The notes under the pieces are model-generated. The model was not told the DNA's origin and searched no databases. It saw only the letters and a program-made list of their open reading frames with translations. Shown here piece after piece: positions 55,379-62,947 of a stretch of DNA of 64,000 nt (positions within the stretch are counted from its first letter, which is position 1; every line of letters starts with the position of its first letter). The DNA comes from JASHUC01 sp035606175 (lineage in GTDB: Bacteria > Pseudomonadota > Gammaproteobacteria > Steroidobacterales > Steroidobacteraceae): positions 1-64,000 of the forward strand of contig DATNFW010000052.1 of the NCBI GenBank assembly GCA_035606175.1, written 5' to 3'. Position numbers and translations under genes: made by a program.

Positions 55379-55620
55379 TTCCGGGAAGCGGGTTCGGCGG
55401 TCATCCTCACGGCGCGCGACAGCGTAGACCACCGGCTGCTCGGGCTCAATGCCGGCACCATCCCCCGCCAAACGGCACACCGCATACCCCGCTGCACCCG
55501 CTTCTGTAATACTGCCTCCAGGTGGGACGTCCCGCCGGCCGCGGGCGTACTGCCATTGCGCGCAGATCCGCGGCTGCCGGAATCCTCCGAGCTGCCCCCG
55601 ATGCGTAAGGAGTAGATGCC
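55379..55620. promoter_or_regulatory. Divergent intergenic region before efflux operon and CMD gene
   Basis: 242 bases that should hold promoters for both units. TAAGGAG before the forward gene is visible. I see no clear operator, and no regulator gene (TetR, MarR or two-component) adjoins the pump. Confidence 0.35.
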
Positions 55621-55968
55621 GTGTCCGACCGATCACTGCCCGGTCACTATGTCCGCACCAAGAAGCTGTTCCCGGAATATCTCGCCGCGCTCGATGCCCT
55701 CGGGGAGGCCGCGAGGAAAGCCGGTCCCCTCGACGACAAGACCCTTCATCTCGTGCAGCTCACCGCCTCGGCGGCGCTGCGCTCGGAAGGCGCCGTTCAC
55801 AGTCACGCGCGGCGCGCGCTCGAGGCGGGGGCGACGCCGCAGGAGATCCGGCATGCGCTGATCGGCGTCACGAGCACGATCGGCTTCCCGAACGTCACCG
55901 CAGCGCTGAGCTGGATCGAGGATGTGTTCCGCAGGGGCGGCCGGGCGCCGCGCCGTTTGAAAATTTGA
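55621..55968 (+). CDS. Carboxymuconolactone decarboxylase family protein
   Basis: 115 residues, all-helical CMD/AhpD fold: HLVQLTASAALRSEGAVHSHARRALEAGATPQEIRHALIGVTSTIGFPNVTAAL. The CxxC redox pair of AhpD is missing (GAVHSHA), so it is not a peroxidase reductase; it is closer to metal-free CMD relatives. Start GTG 55621, a few bases after TAAGGAG; the nearby ATG at 55617 is out of frame. Substrate unknown. Confidence 0.85.
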   Translation: MSDRSLPGHYVRTKKLFPEYLAALDALGEAARKAGPLDDKTLHLVQLTASAALRSEGAVHSHARRALEAGATPQEIRHALIGVTSTIGFPNVTAALSWIEDVFRRGGRAPRRLKI

Positions 55969-56006
55969 CAGGTCCACAGGAGTTCGGATCGCCCGCGGCC
56001 CTGGGG

Positions 56007-57197
56007 CTACTCCCCCGTCTGGCTCTTGCGGGATTCCTCGACGAACCCGCCCGGCTCGAGCGCCTCCATCGCCTCGGCGAGGTGAGTGCCTTTGTTGAAG
56101 AGCGCGAGCTCGTGCAGGCGACCGGCGCGTATTTTCTCGACAAAATCGTTGTTCGCAATGTGCATCCGCCCCACCCCGACGAGGTCGATCGTGCCACGGC
56201 GCACGCGCTCCGCAAGGAAGGCGAGGTCCCGCTCGATGCAAAGCTCAGAGGGCTCCTCGTCATCGAACAGATTCGCGAACATCTCGACGTTGAGCCCCAC
56301 GCTGCCGCACGTCATGACGGGCGCATCGGTCAGCGCGCGGGCCCACTCCGCGATCGTGAAGTCCGGATGCGCGCTCTCGGGCCACTCGCGCTTGAAGAAG
56401 CGGCGTGAGGAGACGTTGAACAAATCGACGCCGGCCCCGCGCAGCAGTCCCAGCATCCCACCCAGCTCTTCGGGCCCGGAGGCGACCGCGGCTCCGTAGT
56501 CCACCTCCTTGAACTGGGAGAAGCGGTAGGAGATGACGAAATCGGTGCCTACCGTCCGGCGAATCGCCGCGACGATTTCCGCACTGAAGCGGGCACGCTC
56601 GGCGAGCGTCGCGCCGCCGTACTCGTCCTCGCGCCGATTGGTCTCTGCCCATAGAAACTGATCGAGCAGGTAGCCGTGCGCCGAATGCACCTCCACGCCG
56701 TCGGCGCCGAGTCCCTGCGCCCGCTCGGCGGCGAGCGAGTAAGCGCCCTTCAGCTCCTCAAGGTCTGCGCGCGTCATGGCGCGGCCGTTCGGGCGATCCG
56801 CCTGAATGAGCCCCGACGGACTCAACGCCGGATAGGAGGCGAGCGGGTGATCCGGCGCCACCTTGCGCATCGCGCCCGGGTGCCAGAGCTGCAGAAGAAA
56901 CGCCGCCCCCTCCGAGCGCACCGCGTCCACGACCCGCCGCCACGCGCCGAGCGTCCCAGGCTCCAGGCGCCCCATGACCGGCTGCCAGTACGCCGAAGGG
57001 TGATCGGGAGAGGTGGACTCGCTGATGATGAGACCGGCACCGCCCGCTGCGCAGCGGCGCATGTACTCGATCATCCTCGCCGTGGGGGCGCCATCATCCA
57101 TCAGCCCGCGCTGCATCCCCGGCATCACGAACCGGTTGCGCAGCGTCAAGCGCTTGATCGCAAGCGGCGTGAAGAGCGCGGCAAGCGCGGTCGACAC
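56007..57197 (-). CDS. Old yellow enzyme family NADH:flavin oxidoreductase
   Basis: 396 residues, FMN TIM barrel of the OYE/2,4-dienoyl-CoA reductase group: FTPLAIKRLTLRNRFVMPGMQRGL, LLQLWHPGAMRKV, DGVEVHSAHGYLLDQFLW with the substrate-binding histidines (HSAH), and PVMTCGSVG and DLVGVGRMHIANNDFV for FMN phosphate. It reduces activated C=C bonds. The C-terminal NAD domain of dienoyl-CoA reductases is absent. GTG 57197 is the best start but lacks a clear ribosome site. It follows a SnoaL-like gene by 44 bases on the same strand. Confidence 0.9.
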   Translation of the reverse strand: MSTALAALFTPLAIKRLTLRNRFVMPGMQRGLMDDGAPTARMIEYMRRCAAGGAGLIISESTSPDHPSAYWQPVMGRLEPGTLGAWRRVVDAVRSEGAAFLLQLWHPGAMRKVAPDHPLASYPALSPSGLIQADRPNGRAMTRADLEELKGAYSLAAERAQGLGADGVEVHSAHGYLLDQFLWAETNRREDEYGGATLAERARFSAEIVAAIRRTVGTDFVISYRFSQFKEVDYGAAVASGPEELGGMLGLLRGAGVDLFNVSSRRFFKREWPESAHPDFTIAEWARALTDAPVMTCGSVGLNVEMFANLFDDEEPSELCIERDLAFLAERVRRGTIDLVGVGRMHIANNDFVEKIRAGRLHELALFNKGTHLAEAMEALEPGGFVEESRKSQTGE

Positions 57198-57241
57198 CGG
57201 CGGCTGCTGGCCCGCGGTGCTCCCTGCGAGTGTCGCCGGCG

Positions 57242-57757
57242 TCAAGGCAGGAATTCCGCCCCGAGCGGCCGGCCGTCCTCCCACAGGGGCGATGAGTCCC
57301 AGTGCTCGGCGATCTTGCCGTTCTCGATGCGAAACATGTCGAACCACGTCATGTAATAGATGTGCTCGGGGTGGCGGCTATCCCGCACCTTGCGCACCGT
57401 GGCGACGGTGACGATATCCCGGTCCGCGGTGATGGAGACGACGGGAACTTTGATCAGCGGCTCGACCGGCTTCGGCTTGCGGACCTTGCCGATCGTTGCG
57501 ATGAAAGCGGCCCGCCCCGACTCGACGTTCGGATTGTGTTGGACGTAGCTCTCGGTCATGAATTCGGGCGCGCGGTCCATGTGGCCGCCCTCGAACACGA
57601 TCCGCCAGAAATCGAACACCAGCCGCTTGTTCTTCGCAAGCGCCGGATCGGCGCTCCTCAGCATGGCGAGCTGATCGGAGCTTGCGACGGGTGGAACTTG
57701 CGCCTGCGCCATCGTCGCGAGGGTAATGAGGACAGCACCGATCATCAAGGTTCTCAC
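57242..57757 (-). CDS. SnoaL-like / NTF2-fold secreted protein
   Basis: 171 residues: signal peptide MRTLMIGAVLITLATMAQAQ, then a fold with TESYVQHNPNVESGRAAF, VVSITADRDIVTVATV and YYMTWFDMFRIENGKIAEHWDS, matching the protein at 33739-34251 over its whole length (HNPN, MTWFDM, EHWD). Start GTG 57757 has a strong GGAGGAA seven bases upstream. Probably co-transcribed with the flavin oxidoreductase. No function assigned. Confidence 0.82.
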   Translation of the reverse strand: MRTLMIGAVLITLATMAQAQVPPVASSDQLAMLRSADPALAKNKRLVFDFWRIVFEGGHMDRAPEFMTESYVQHNPNVESGRAAFIATIGKVRKPKPVEPLIKVPVVSITADRDIVTVATVRKVRDSRHPEHIYYMTWFDMFRIENGKIAEHWDSSPLWEDGRPLGAEFLP

Positions 57758-57792
57758 AAACGATTCCTCCTGCCCCTCTATACTTTGAGGCC

Positions 57793-57993
57793 ATGAGCCG
57801 TTTTCTCATCGTCCTCGGCACGATCTTCATCGTCGCGGGCCTCACCTGGCCGTGGCTCAGGCGAATGTCGCTGTTTCACCTGCCCGGCGACATCGTGATC
57901 GATCGCCCCGGATTCAAGTTCTTCTTCCCCATCACGACCATGCTCATCGTGAGCGCCGTGCTCTCGCTGCTCGCATGGCTGTTCCGCCGCTGA
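57793..57993 (+). CDS. DUF2905 family membrane protein
   Basis: 66 residues with two transmembrane helices (FLIVLGTIFIVAGLTWPWL and ITTMLIVSAVLSLLAWLFRR) around the conserved LFHLPGDIVIDRPGFKFFFPI. This family of small inner-membrane proteins is widespread and uncharacterised. The size and motif order are normal. It stands alone on the forward strand, divergent from the SnoaL-like gene. Confidence 0.92.
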   Translation: MSRFLIVLGTIFIVAGLTWPWLRRMSLFHLPGDIVIDRPGFKFFFPITTMLIVSAVLSLLAWLFRR

Positions 57994-58011
57994 GGCTCGC
58001 GCGCGATCGCC

Positions 58012-59184
58012 TCAGGCCTGCGCCGCCTCGAGCGCACGCGTGACATCCGCGGCGAGGTCCTCGCCGTCTTCGAGCCCGATCGCCAGGCGCACCGTCCCGG
58101 GCCCGATTCCCGCAAGCCGACGCTGCTCCGGGGACAGATCCCGTACCGTCATCATCTGCGGGGCGACCACGAGCGATTCGGTCGATCCGAGACTCGGCGT
58201 GAGCGCGAAGAGCTCGAGCGCATTCACGAACCGACCGGCGGCCTCGGCCCCGCCGCGCAGATCGAACGTCACGATGGAGCCGGGCTCACGCATTTGAGCG
58301 CGCGCGAGCGCGTATTGCGGATGGCTCGACAAACCGGGGTAGTGCACGCGCTCCACCGCGGCGTGCGCGGCGAGGAGCTCCGCGATCCGCTGCGCGGCCG
58401 CGCATTGTGCGCTGTAGCGCACGAAATACGTCTTGAGTCCCCGCTGGATCAGAAACGCCGCATGCGGGTCGAGCACCCCGCCGAGCGTGCCGAAGTCCGC
58501 GCGCAGGCCGCGAATGAGCTCGCTCCGTGCGATCACGGCGCCGCCCATCACATCTCCGGCGCCCGAGGCGAATTTGGTGAGGCTATGCAGGAACACGTCG
58601 ATGTCGTATTCGCCGTGCTGATGGAGTCCCGCGAAGGTGTTGTCGAGCACGGTGAGCGCGCCGCGAGCGCGCGCGAGCTTCGTCAGCGTCTCGATATCGG
58701 CGATCTTGGTTACGGGATTCGTGGGGCTCTCGAAAACGACGAGGCGCGTCGGACGGCTCGCGAGCACGCGCCCTGCCCCTTCGATATCCTCGATCGAGAG
58801 CATGCTGTGCGCGACCCCGAACCGCGCGAGCAGATTGCGCACGAGATAGCGGGTCGGGCCGTAGGTTTCGATGAAACACAGGATGTGATCGCCCTGCTTC
58901 GTGAGCGCGATGAGCGTCTGTGCAATCGCGCCGATGCCCGAGGAGGTCGTCAGACAGTCCTCGCGTCCCTGAAGCTGTGCGAGCGTGAGCTCGAGCTGCC
59001 GCACGGTCGGGTTGGAAGCGCGAGTGTAGAAAAACCCAGGGCGCCCGCCGTTCAAATACTCGAGTGTCTGCTCGAGATCCTCGAACTCGAACTTCACCGT
59101 TTGATAGATGGGCGCCACGACCGCCCGGTTCCCGGGCGGCAAATCGACGCGCGGCGGGTGGTTGACGCTCGTTTCCTTCTTCAT
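58012..59184 (-). CDS. PLP-dependent trans-sulfuration enzyme (cystathionine/methionine gamma-lyase type)
   Basis: 390 residues of the Cys/Met metabolism PLP family. PIYQTVKFEF, YTRASNPTVRQLE, TTSSGIGAIAQTLIAL and the Schiff-base lysine in HSLTKFASGAGDVMGG are all present. Which of cystathionine gamma-synthase, cystathionine or methionine gamma-lyase it is cannot be settled by eye. ATG 59184 overlaps the aminotransferase stop (ATGA), so the pair is coupled; a methionine aminotransferase partner favours a role in methionine or homocysteine turnover. Confidence 0.88.
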   Translation of the reverse strand: MKKETSVNHPPRVDLPPGNRAVVAPIYQTVKFEFEDLEQTLEYLNGGRPGFFYTRASNPTVRQLELTLAQLQGREDCLTTSSGIGAIAQTLIALTKQGDHILCFIETYGPTRYLVRNLLARFGVAHSMLSIEDIEGAGRVLASRPTRLVVFESPTNPVTKIADIETLTKLARARGALTVLDNTFAGLHQHGEYDIDVFLHSLTKFASGAGDVMGGAVIARSELIRGLRADFGTLGGVLDPHAAFLIQRGLKTYFVRYSAQCAAAQRIAELLAAHAAVERVHYPGLSSHPQYALARAQMREPGSIVTFDLRGGAEAAGRFVNALELFALTPSLGSTESLVVAPQMMTVRDLSPEQRRLAGIGPGTVRLAIGLEDGEDLAADVTRALEAAQA

Positions 59185-60335
59185 GCGAGCTCTCCCGCGA
59201 ATCTCGCGAGGCGCGCCGCGGCCTGATCGAGCGTCGCATCGCGCTTCGCGATACACAGTCTCACGACGGTGAGCGCCGGCGGCCGCTCGTAGAAGGGTGT
59301 GAGCGGGATCGTTGCAACACCCCCCTCGGTCAAAAGCCGCTCCGCGAACGCCACATCGCCTGGCGGTGCAACGGCGCCGAAGTCGAGCAGCTGGAAAAAT
59401 GTGCCCCGCGCCGGCGGAAGCGTGAAGGCGCTACCGGCGAGAGCCGCTCGCAGCCGATCGCGCTTCGCCTGGAAGAAAGGTGCGAGCTCGTCCCCGATCG
59501 CGGGTTTTTGCGCGAGATATGCGGCGATCGCGTGCTGCAGGGGGTTTGCGATGCTGAAGGTATTGAACTGATGCACTTTGCGCAGCTCGCGCGTGAGCGG
59601 CGCCGGAGCGACTGCGTAACCGACGCGCAGCCCCGTCGCGTGCAGCGTCTTGCCGAAGGAGAAGACGGCGAAGCTCTTGCCCGAGAGCTCGGTGTGAGCG
59701 AGCACCGAGGCATGCTCGCGGCCATCGAAGACAACGTGCTCGTACACTTCATCGGAGAGCACGAGAATGTCGCGGTCGCGGATTGCCTCGGCGAGACGAT
59801 CGAGGTCCGCACGCGAGAGCATCGTGCAGGCGGGGTTGTGGGGACTGTTTACGATGACGAGCCGGGTGCGCTCGCCGATCGAGGTCCGCACGCGCTCCCA
59901 ATCGTAGGTGAAGTCCGGAGGCACGAGGGGCAGCCGGATGCAGCGGGCACCCGCAAGCCGCACGGCCGGCTCGTAAGAGTCGTAGGCCGGGTCGAACACG
60001 ATCACTTCGTCGCCCACGCCGACGACCGCCTGAATGGCCGAGTAGATCGCCTCCGTGGCACCGAGCGTCACGGTGATTTCCGCCTCCGGATCGGTGCGGA
60101 TTCCGTAGCTCCTGGCAAGCTTCGCCGCGATCGCTTCCCTGAGCGACATCACCCCTTCCATCGGCGCGTACTGATTGTGACCGGCGCTCATGGCAGCCGC
60201 GACGAGCGTCGTGAGGGCCGGATCGATGTCGTAGTCCGGAAAGCCCTGGCCGAGGTTGAGCGCGCCGAGCTCGCGCGCACGACGCGACATCACGGTGAAG
60301 ATCGTGGTGCCGACCTCGGGCAGCTTGCTGCGCAT
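59181..60335 (-). CDS. PLP aminotransferase, YbdL-like (methionine/kynurenine type)
   Basis: 384 residues, fold-type I class I/II. LPEVGTTIFTVMSRRARELGALNLGQGFPDYD is the YbdL/KAT start; the PLP lysine is in FSFGKTLHATGLRVGY, with SPHNPACTML and SDEVYEHVVFDG. E. coli YbdL prefers methionine and aromatic amino acids with 2-oxo acids as acceptors; relatives include the last step of methionine salvage. ATG 60335 is the natural start (MRSKLPEVGTTIF). It lies 23 bases after the polyphosphate glucokinase gene. Confidence 0.9.
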   Translation of the reverse strand: MRSKLPEVGTTIFTVMSRRARELGALNLGQGFPDYDIDPALTTLVAAAMSAGHNQYAPMEGVMSLREAIAAKLARSYGIRTDPEAEITVTLGATEAIYSAIQAVVGVGDEVIVFDPAYDSYEPAVRLAGARCIRLPLVPPDFTYDWERVRTSIGERTRLVIVNSPHNPACTMLSRADLDRLAEAIRDRDILVLSDEVYEHVVFDGREHASVLAHTELSGKSFAVFSFGKTLHATGLRVGYAVAPAPLTRELRKVHQFNTFSIANPLQHAIAAYLAQKPAIGDELAPFFQAKRDRLRAALAGSAFTLPPARGTFFQLLDFGAVAPPGDVAFAERLLTEGGVATIPLTPFYERPPALTVVRLCIAKRDATLDQAAARLARFAGELA

Positions 60336-60358
60336 GCAGGGGCTCGGACTGCGTTCCG

Positions 60359-61183
60359 CTACTGCGCGCCTGGAGCCGAGCGCGCCGCGCTGGCAGCCGA
60401 GGGCGCCGCCCCCGCAGCCGCGAGTGCGCCGCCTGCAGCGGCGAGTGCGGCTCCCGCAATACCCGCCTGACCGGCAAAGCGCGCAACCCGAATCTCCGCC
60501 TCGCTCTTCAGCAACGGCGCGAACTCGGCGAAATGTTCCGTGACCGCTCCGCCCAGGATGAACACGTCCGGCCACAGGAGCGCGTTGAGTCGCGCAAGAT
60601 ATTCGTTCACTCGCTCGCACCACGCCGGAAAATCGAGCCGGAGCGCGGTCCGTACGTGCGCCGATGCCCACTTCTCAGCGTCCATGCCGCGCATCTCCAG
60701 GTGGCCGAACTCGGTGTTGGGAAAGAGCTGTCCGCCGATGAACAGGGCCGAGCCGATGCCGGTGCCGAGCGTGACCATGACGACCGGCCCCTCGAGTCCG
60801 CGACCCGCGCCCCAGCGCATCTCGGCGAGCCCGGCAGCGTCGGCATCGTTGAGGAACACGACCGGGCGACGGAGCGCCTTCGCGGCGAGCGCCGCGCCAT
60901 CGATACCGAGCCAGGCGTGATCGATGTTGGCGGCCGTGCGAATGCGCCCCTGCTTCACGACGCTCGGAAAGCACAATCCGATCGTGCCGCTCGTTGCGGG
61001 GAGGCGCGCGATGAGCTGCGCGATCGCCGGAATCATCGCCTCCGGCTTCGCCGGTTGAGGCGTCGGCACGGAGACGAGTTCTCCTGCGAGCTCACCGGTC
61101 TCTACATCGACGACTCCGCCTTTGATCGAGGAGCCGCCGACGTCCACCCCGACCACCATTTGCGCCATGACGTTCCCGCTCAC
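60359..61183 (-). CDS. ppgK: ROK-family polyphosphate glucokinase
   Basis: 274 residues. VGVDVGGSSIKGGVVD is the ROK phosphate-binding loop, followed by IGLCFPSVVKQG, the catalytic aspartate in FLNDADAAGLAEM, and VMVTLGTGIGSALF, typical of the polyphosphate-dependent glucokinases. A 35-residue alanine/glycine tail with repeated AAAG units extends the C-terminus. It phosphorylates glucose with polyphosphate or ATP. GTG 61183 overlaps the potI stop (GTGA); ATG 61168 (MAQMVVGVDVGG) is an alternative. Its link to a polyamine transporter is unusual. Confidence 0.88.
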   Translation of the reverse strand: MSGNVMAQMVVGVDVGGSSIKGGVVDVETGELAGELVSVPTPQPAKPEAMIPAIAQLIARLPATSGTIGLCFPSVVKQGRIRTAANIDHAWLGIDGAALAAKALRRPVVFLNDADAAGLAEMRWGAGRGLEGPVVMVTLGTGIGSALFIGGQLFPNTEFGHLEMRGMDAEKWASAHVRTALRLDFPAWCERVNEYLARLNALLWPDVFILGGAVTEHFAEFAPLLKSEAEIRVARFAGQAGIAGAALAAAGGALAAAGAAPSAASAARSAPGAQ

Positions 61184-62025
61184 GAATCTGCGGCAGCGAG
61201 CTGCACATCGCGCACGCGCCGTCTTTCACGATAACGCAACAGCACCGCGGTAGCTCCTATGCCGATCGCGACGGCGAGCACCAGAAGCGTCGCGAGGGCG
61301 TTCACGTCCGGGCTCACCCCGAGCCTCACCTTCGAGAAGATGACCATCGGCAGTGTGCTCGAGCCCGGCCCTGCGACGAATTGCGTGATGACCAGGTCGT
61401 CCCAGGACAGCGTGAACGAGAGCAGCCACCCTGCCGCGACCGCAGGTGCGATGAGCGGCAAGGTGATCCTCATGAACACCGTCGCCGGCCGCGCACCGAG
61501 GTCCATCGCCGCTTCCTCCAGAGACTCGTCGAAACCCGCGAAACGCGACTGTACCACCACCGCTACGTACGCCATGCAGAAGGTGATGTGCGCGAGCGCG
61601 ATCGTCACCACACCCACGCCCCGCGGCCAGCCGATCGCCTCCTCGAGTGCGACGAAGAGCAGCAGCAGCGCAAGGCCGGTGATCACCTCGGGCATGACGA
61701 TCGGCGCCGGTACCAGCCCCGCGAGCAGCGCGCGCCCCCGGAATGGCCCGAGCCGCGCGAGAGCTACCCCTCCGAGCGTGCCGAGCACGCTCGCCGCCGT
61801 GGCGGCGAGGAGTGCGATGCGGATGGAAAGCCACGCGGCGCGCACGATCTGATCGTCCGACAGGAGCGCCCAATACCACTTGAGGGTCGGGGAGTGGGCC
61901 GCGTCCCAGACCGTCACCAGGCGCGAGTTGTTGAAGGAGTAGACGATCAGCGAGGCGATCGGCACGTACAAGAACGCGAGGCCGATCGCGAGCATCGTTC
62001 GCGGGAAGCGCCCGGCAGCGTTCAT
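61180..62025 (-). CDS. potI: Putrescine/polyamine ABC transporter permease PotI
   Basis: 281 residues with six transmembrane helices. The EAA loop for ATPase contact is EEAAMDLGARPATVFMRITLPLIAPAV, and FLYVPIASLIVYSFNNSRLVTVW is typical of PotI/YdcV. Inner-membrane subunit of a polyamine importer. ATG 62025 overlaps the potH stop (ATGA). The periplasmic binding protein (PotF) is not in view and may lie beyond the right edge. Confidence 0.93.
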   Translation of the reverse strand: MNAAGRFPRTMLAIGLAFLYVPIASLIVYSFNNSRLVTVWDAAHSPTLKWYWALLSDDQIVRAAWLSIRIALLAATAASVLGTLGGVALARLGPFRGRALLAGLVPAPIVMPEVITGLALLLLFVALEEAIGWPRGVGVVTIALAHITFCMAYVAVVVQSRFAGFDESLEEAAMDLGARPATVFMRITLPLIAPAVAAGWLLSFTLSWDDLVITQFVAGPGSSTLPMVIFSKVRLGVSPDVNALATLLVLAVAIGIGATAVLLRYRERRRVRDVQLAAADS

Positions 62026-62918
62026 TTGGGTGCCTCCAGCGCGCGCCGCTCGAGCCGCTGCAGCAGCAGGATCGGTACGACGAGCAGCAGCAGCATGAGA
62101 ATCGCGACCGCGCTCGCAACGGGCCAATCGCGGTTCTCGAAGAACTCATCGGACAGCACGCGTCCGATCATGAGCTGATCCGTGCGTCCGAGGAGCGAGG
62201 GGACGATGTACTCGCCCACGGCAGGAATGAAGACGAGCAGCGCGCCGGCAGCTATGCCCGGCAGAGACAGCGGCAACGTAATCCGCAGAAAACGTCTGAA
62301 CGGTCGCGCGCCGAGGTCCGCCGCGGCCTCCAAGAGCTCCGGATCGTGCTTCTCGAGATTGGCATACAGGGGCAGGATCATGAAGGGCAGGTACGCGTAG
62401 ACGATACCGATGTACACGGCGAAGTCGGTCTGCAGGAGCCTCACGGGCCGGTGCACGAGCCCGAGCGCAAGCAGGACGTGATTCACCAGTCCGTCATTCT
62501 GCAGCAGGCCGATCCACGCATAGACCCGCAGCAGAAACGAAGTCCAGAACGGCAGCATCACGAGCATCAGGAGCGCGGTGCGCCAGGCCGGACTCGCGCG
62601 CGCGATCGCGTACGCCATCGGATAGCCCACCGCGAGGCAGATCGCCGTGGAGACAGCTGCGACGCGCAGCGAGTACAGATACGAGCGGACGTACAACGGG
62701 TCCGTGAACAGGAACGCATAGTTCGACAGATGCAGCGCGGGCACCGGCCAGCCGTGGCGCCACTCGATGAACGGCGCGTAAGGGGGAATCGCAAGCCGCA
62801 TCTCCGAGAAGGAGAGCTTGAGCACGATCAAGAAGGGAATGAGAAAGAGCGCGACGAGCCAGATCGTCGGCAGTCCGGCGATCAGGCGCCGGCCGGTGCG
62901 ATCAGCGAATGGTGTCAT
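62022..62918 (-). CDS. potH: Putrescine/polyamine ABC transporter permease PotH
   Basis: 298 residues, six transmembrane helices. The EAA loop reads EAAADLGARPFRRFLRITLPLSLPGI; PTIWLVALFLIPFLIVLKLSFSE and LLMLVMLPFWTSFLLRVYAWIGLL are PotH-like. It pairs with PotI to form the polyamine channel. ATG 62918 has no clear ribosome-binding site; a 12-base sequence found at the potG end is repeated just before it, which may reflect a local duplication. Confidence 0.93.
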   Translation of the reverse strand: MTPFADRTGRRLIAGLPTIWLVALFLIPFLIVLKLSFSEMRLAIPPYAPFIEWRHGWPVPALHLSNYAFLFTDPLYVRSYLYSLRVAAVSTAICLAVGYPMAYAIARASPAWRTALLMLVMLPFWTSFLLRVYAWIGLLQNDGLVNHVLLALGLVHRPVRLLQTDFAVYIGIVYAYLPFMILPLYANLEKHDPELLEAAADLGARPFRRFLRITLPLSLPGIAAGALLVFIPAVGEYIVPSLLGRTDQLMIGRVLSDEFFENRDWPVASAVAILMLLLLVVPILLLQRLERRALEAPK

Positions 62919-62947
62919 CGGGTGAGCACGTTTAGCGGGTGAGCACG
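62919..62947. repeat. Short direct repeat at the potG-potH junction
   Basis: CGGGTGAGCACG occurs at 62919-62930 and again at 62936-62947. One copy encodes the last residues of PotG (VLTR), the other lies between the potG stop and the potH start. Probably a small tandem duplication. Confidence 0.6.
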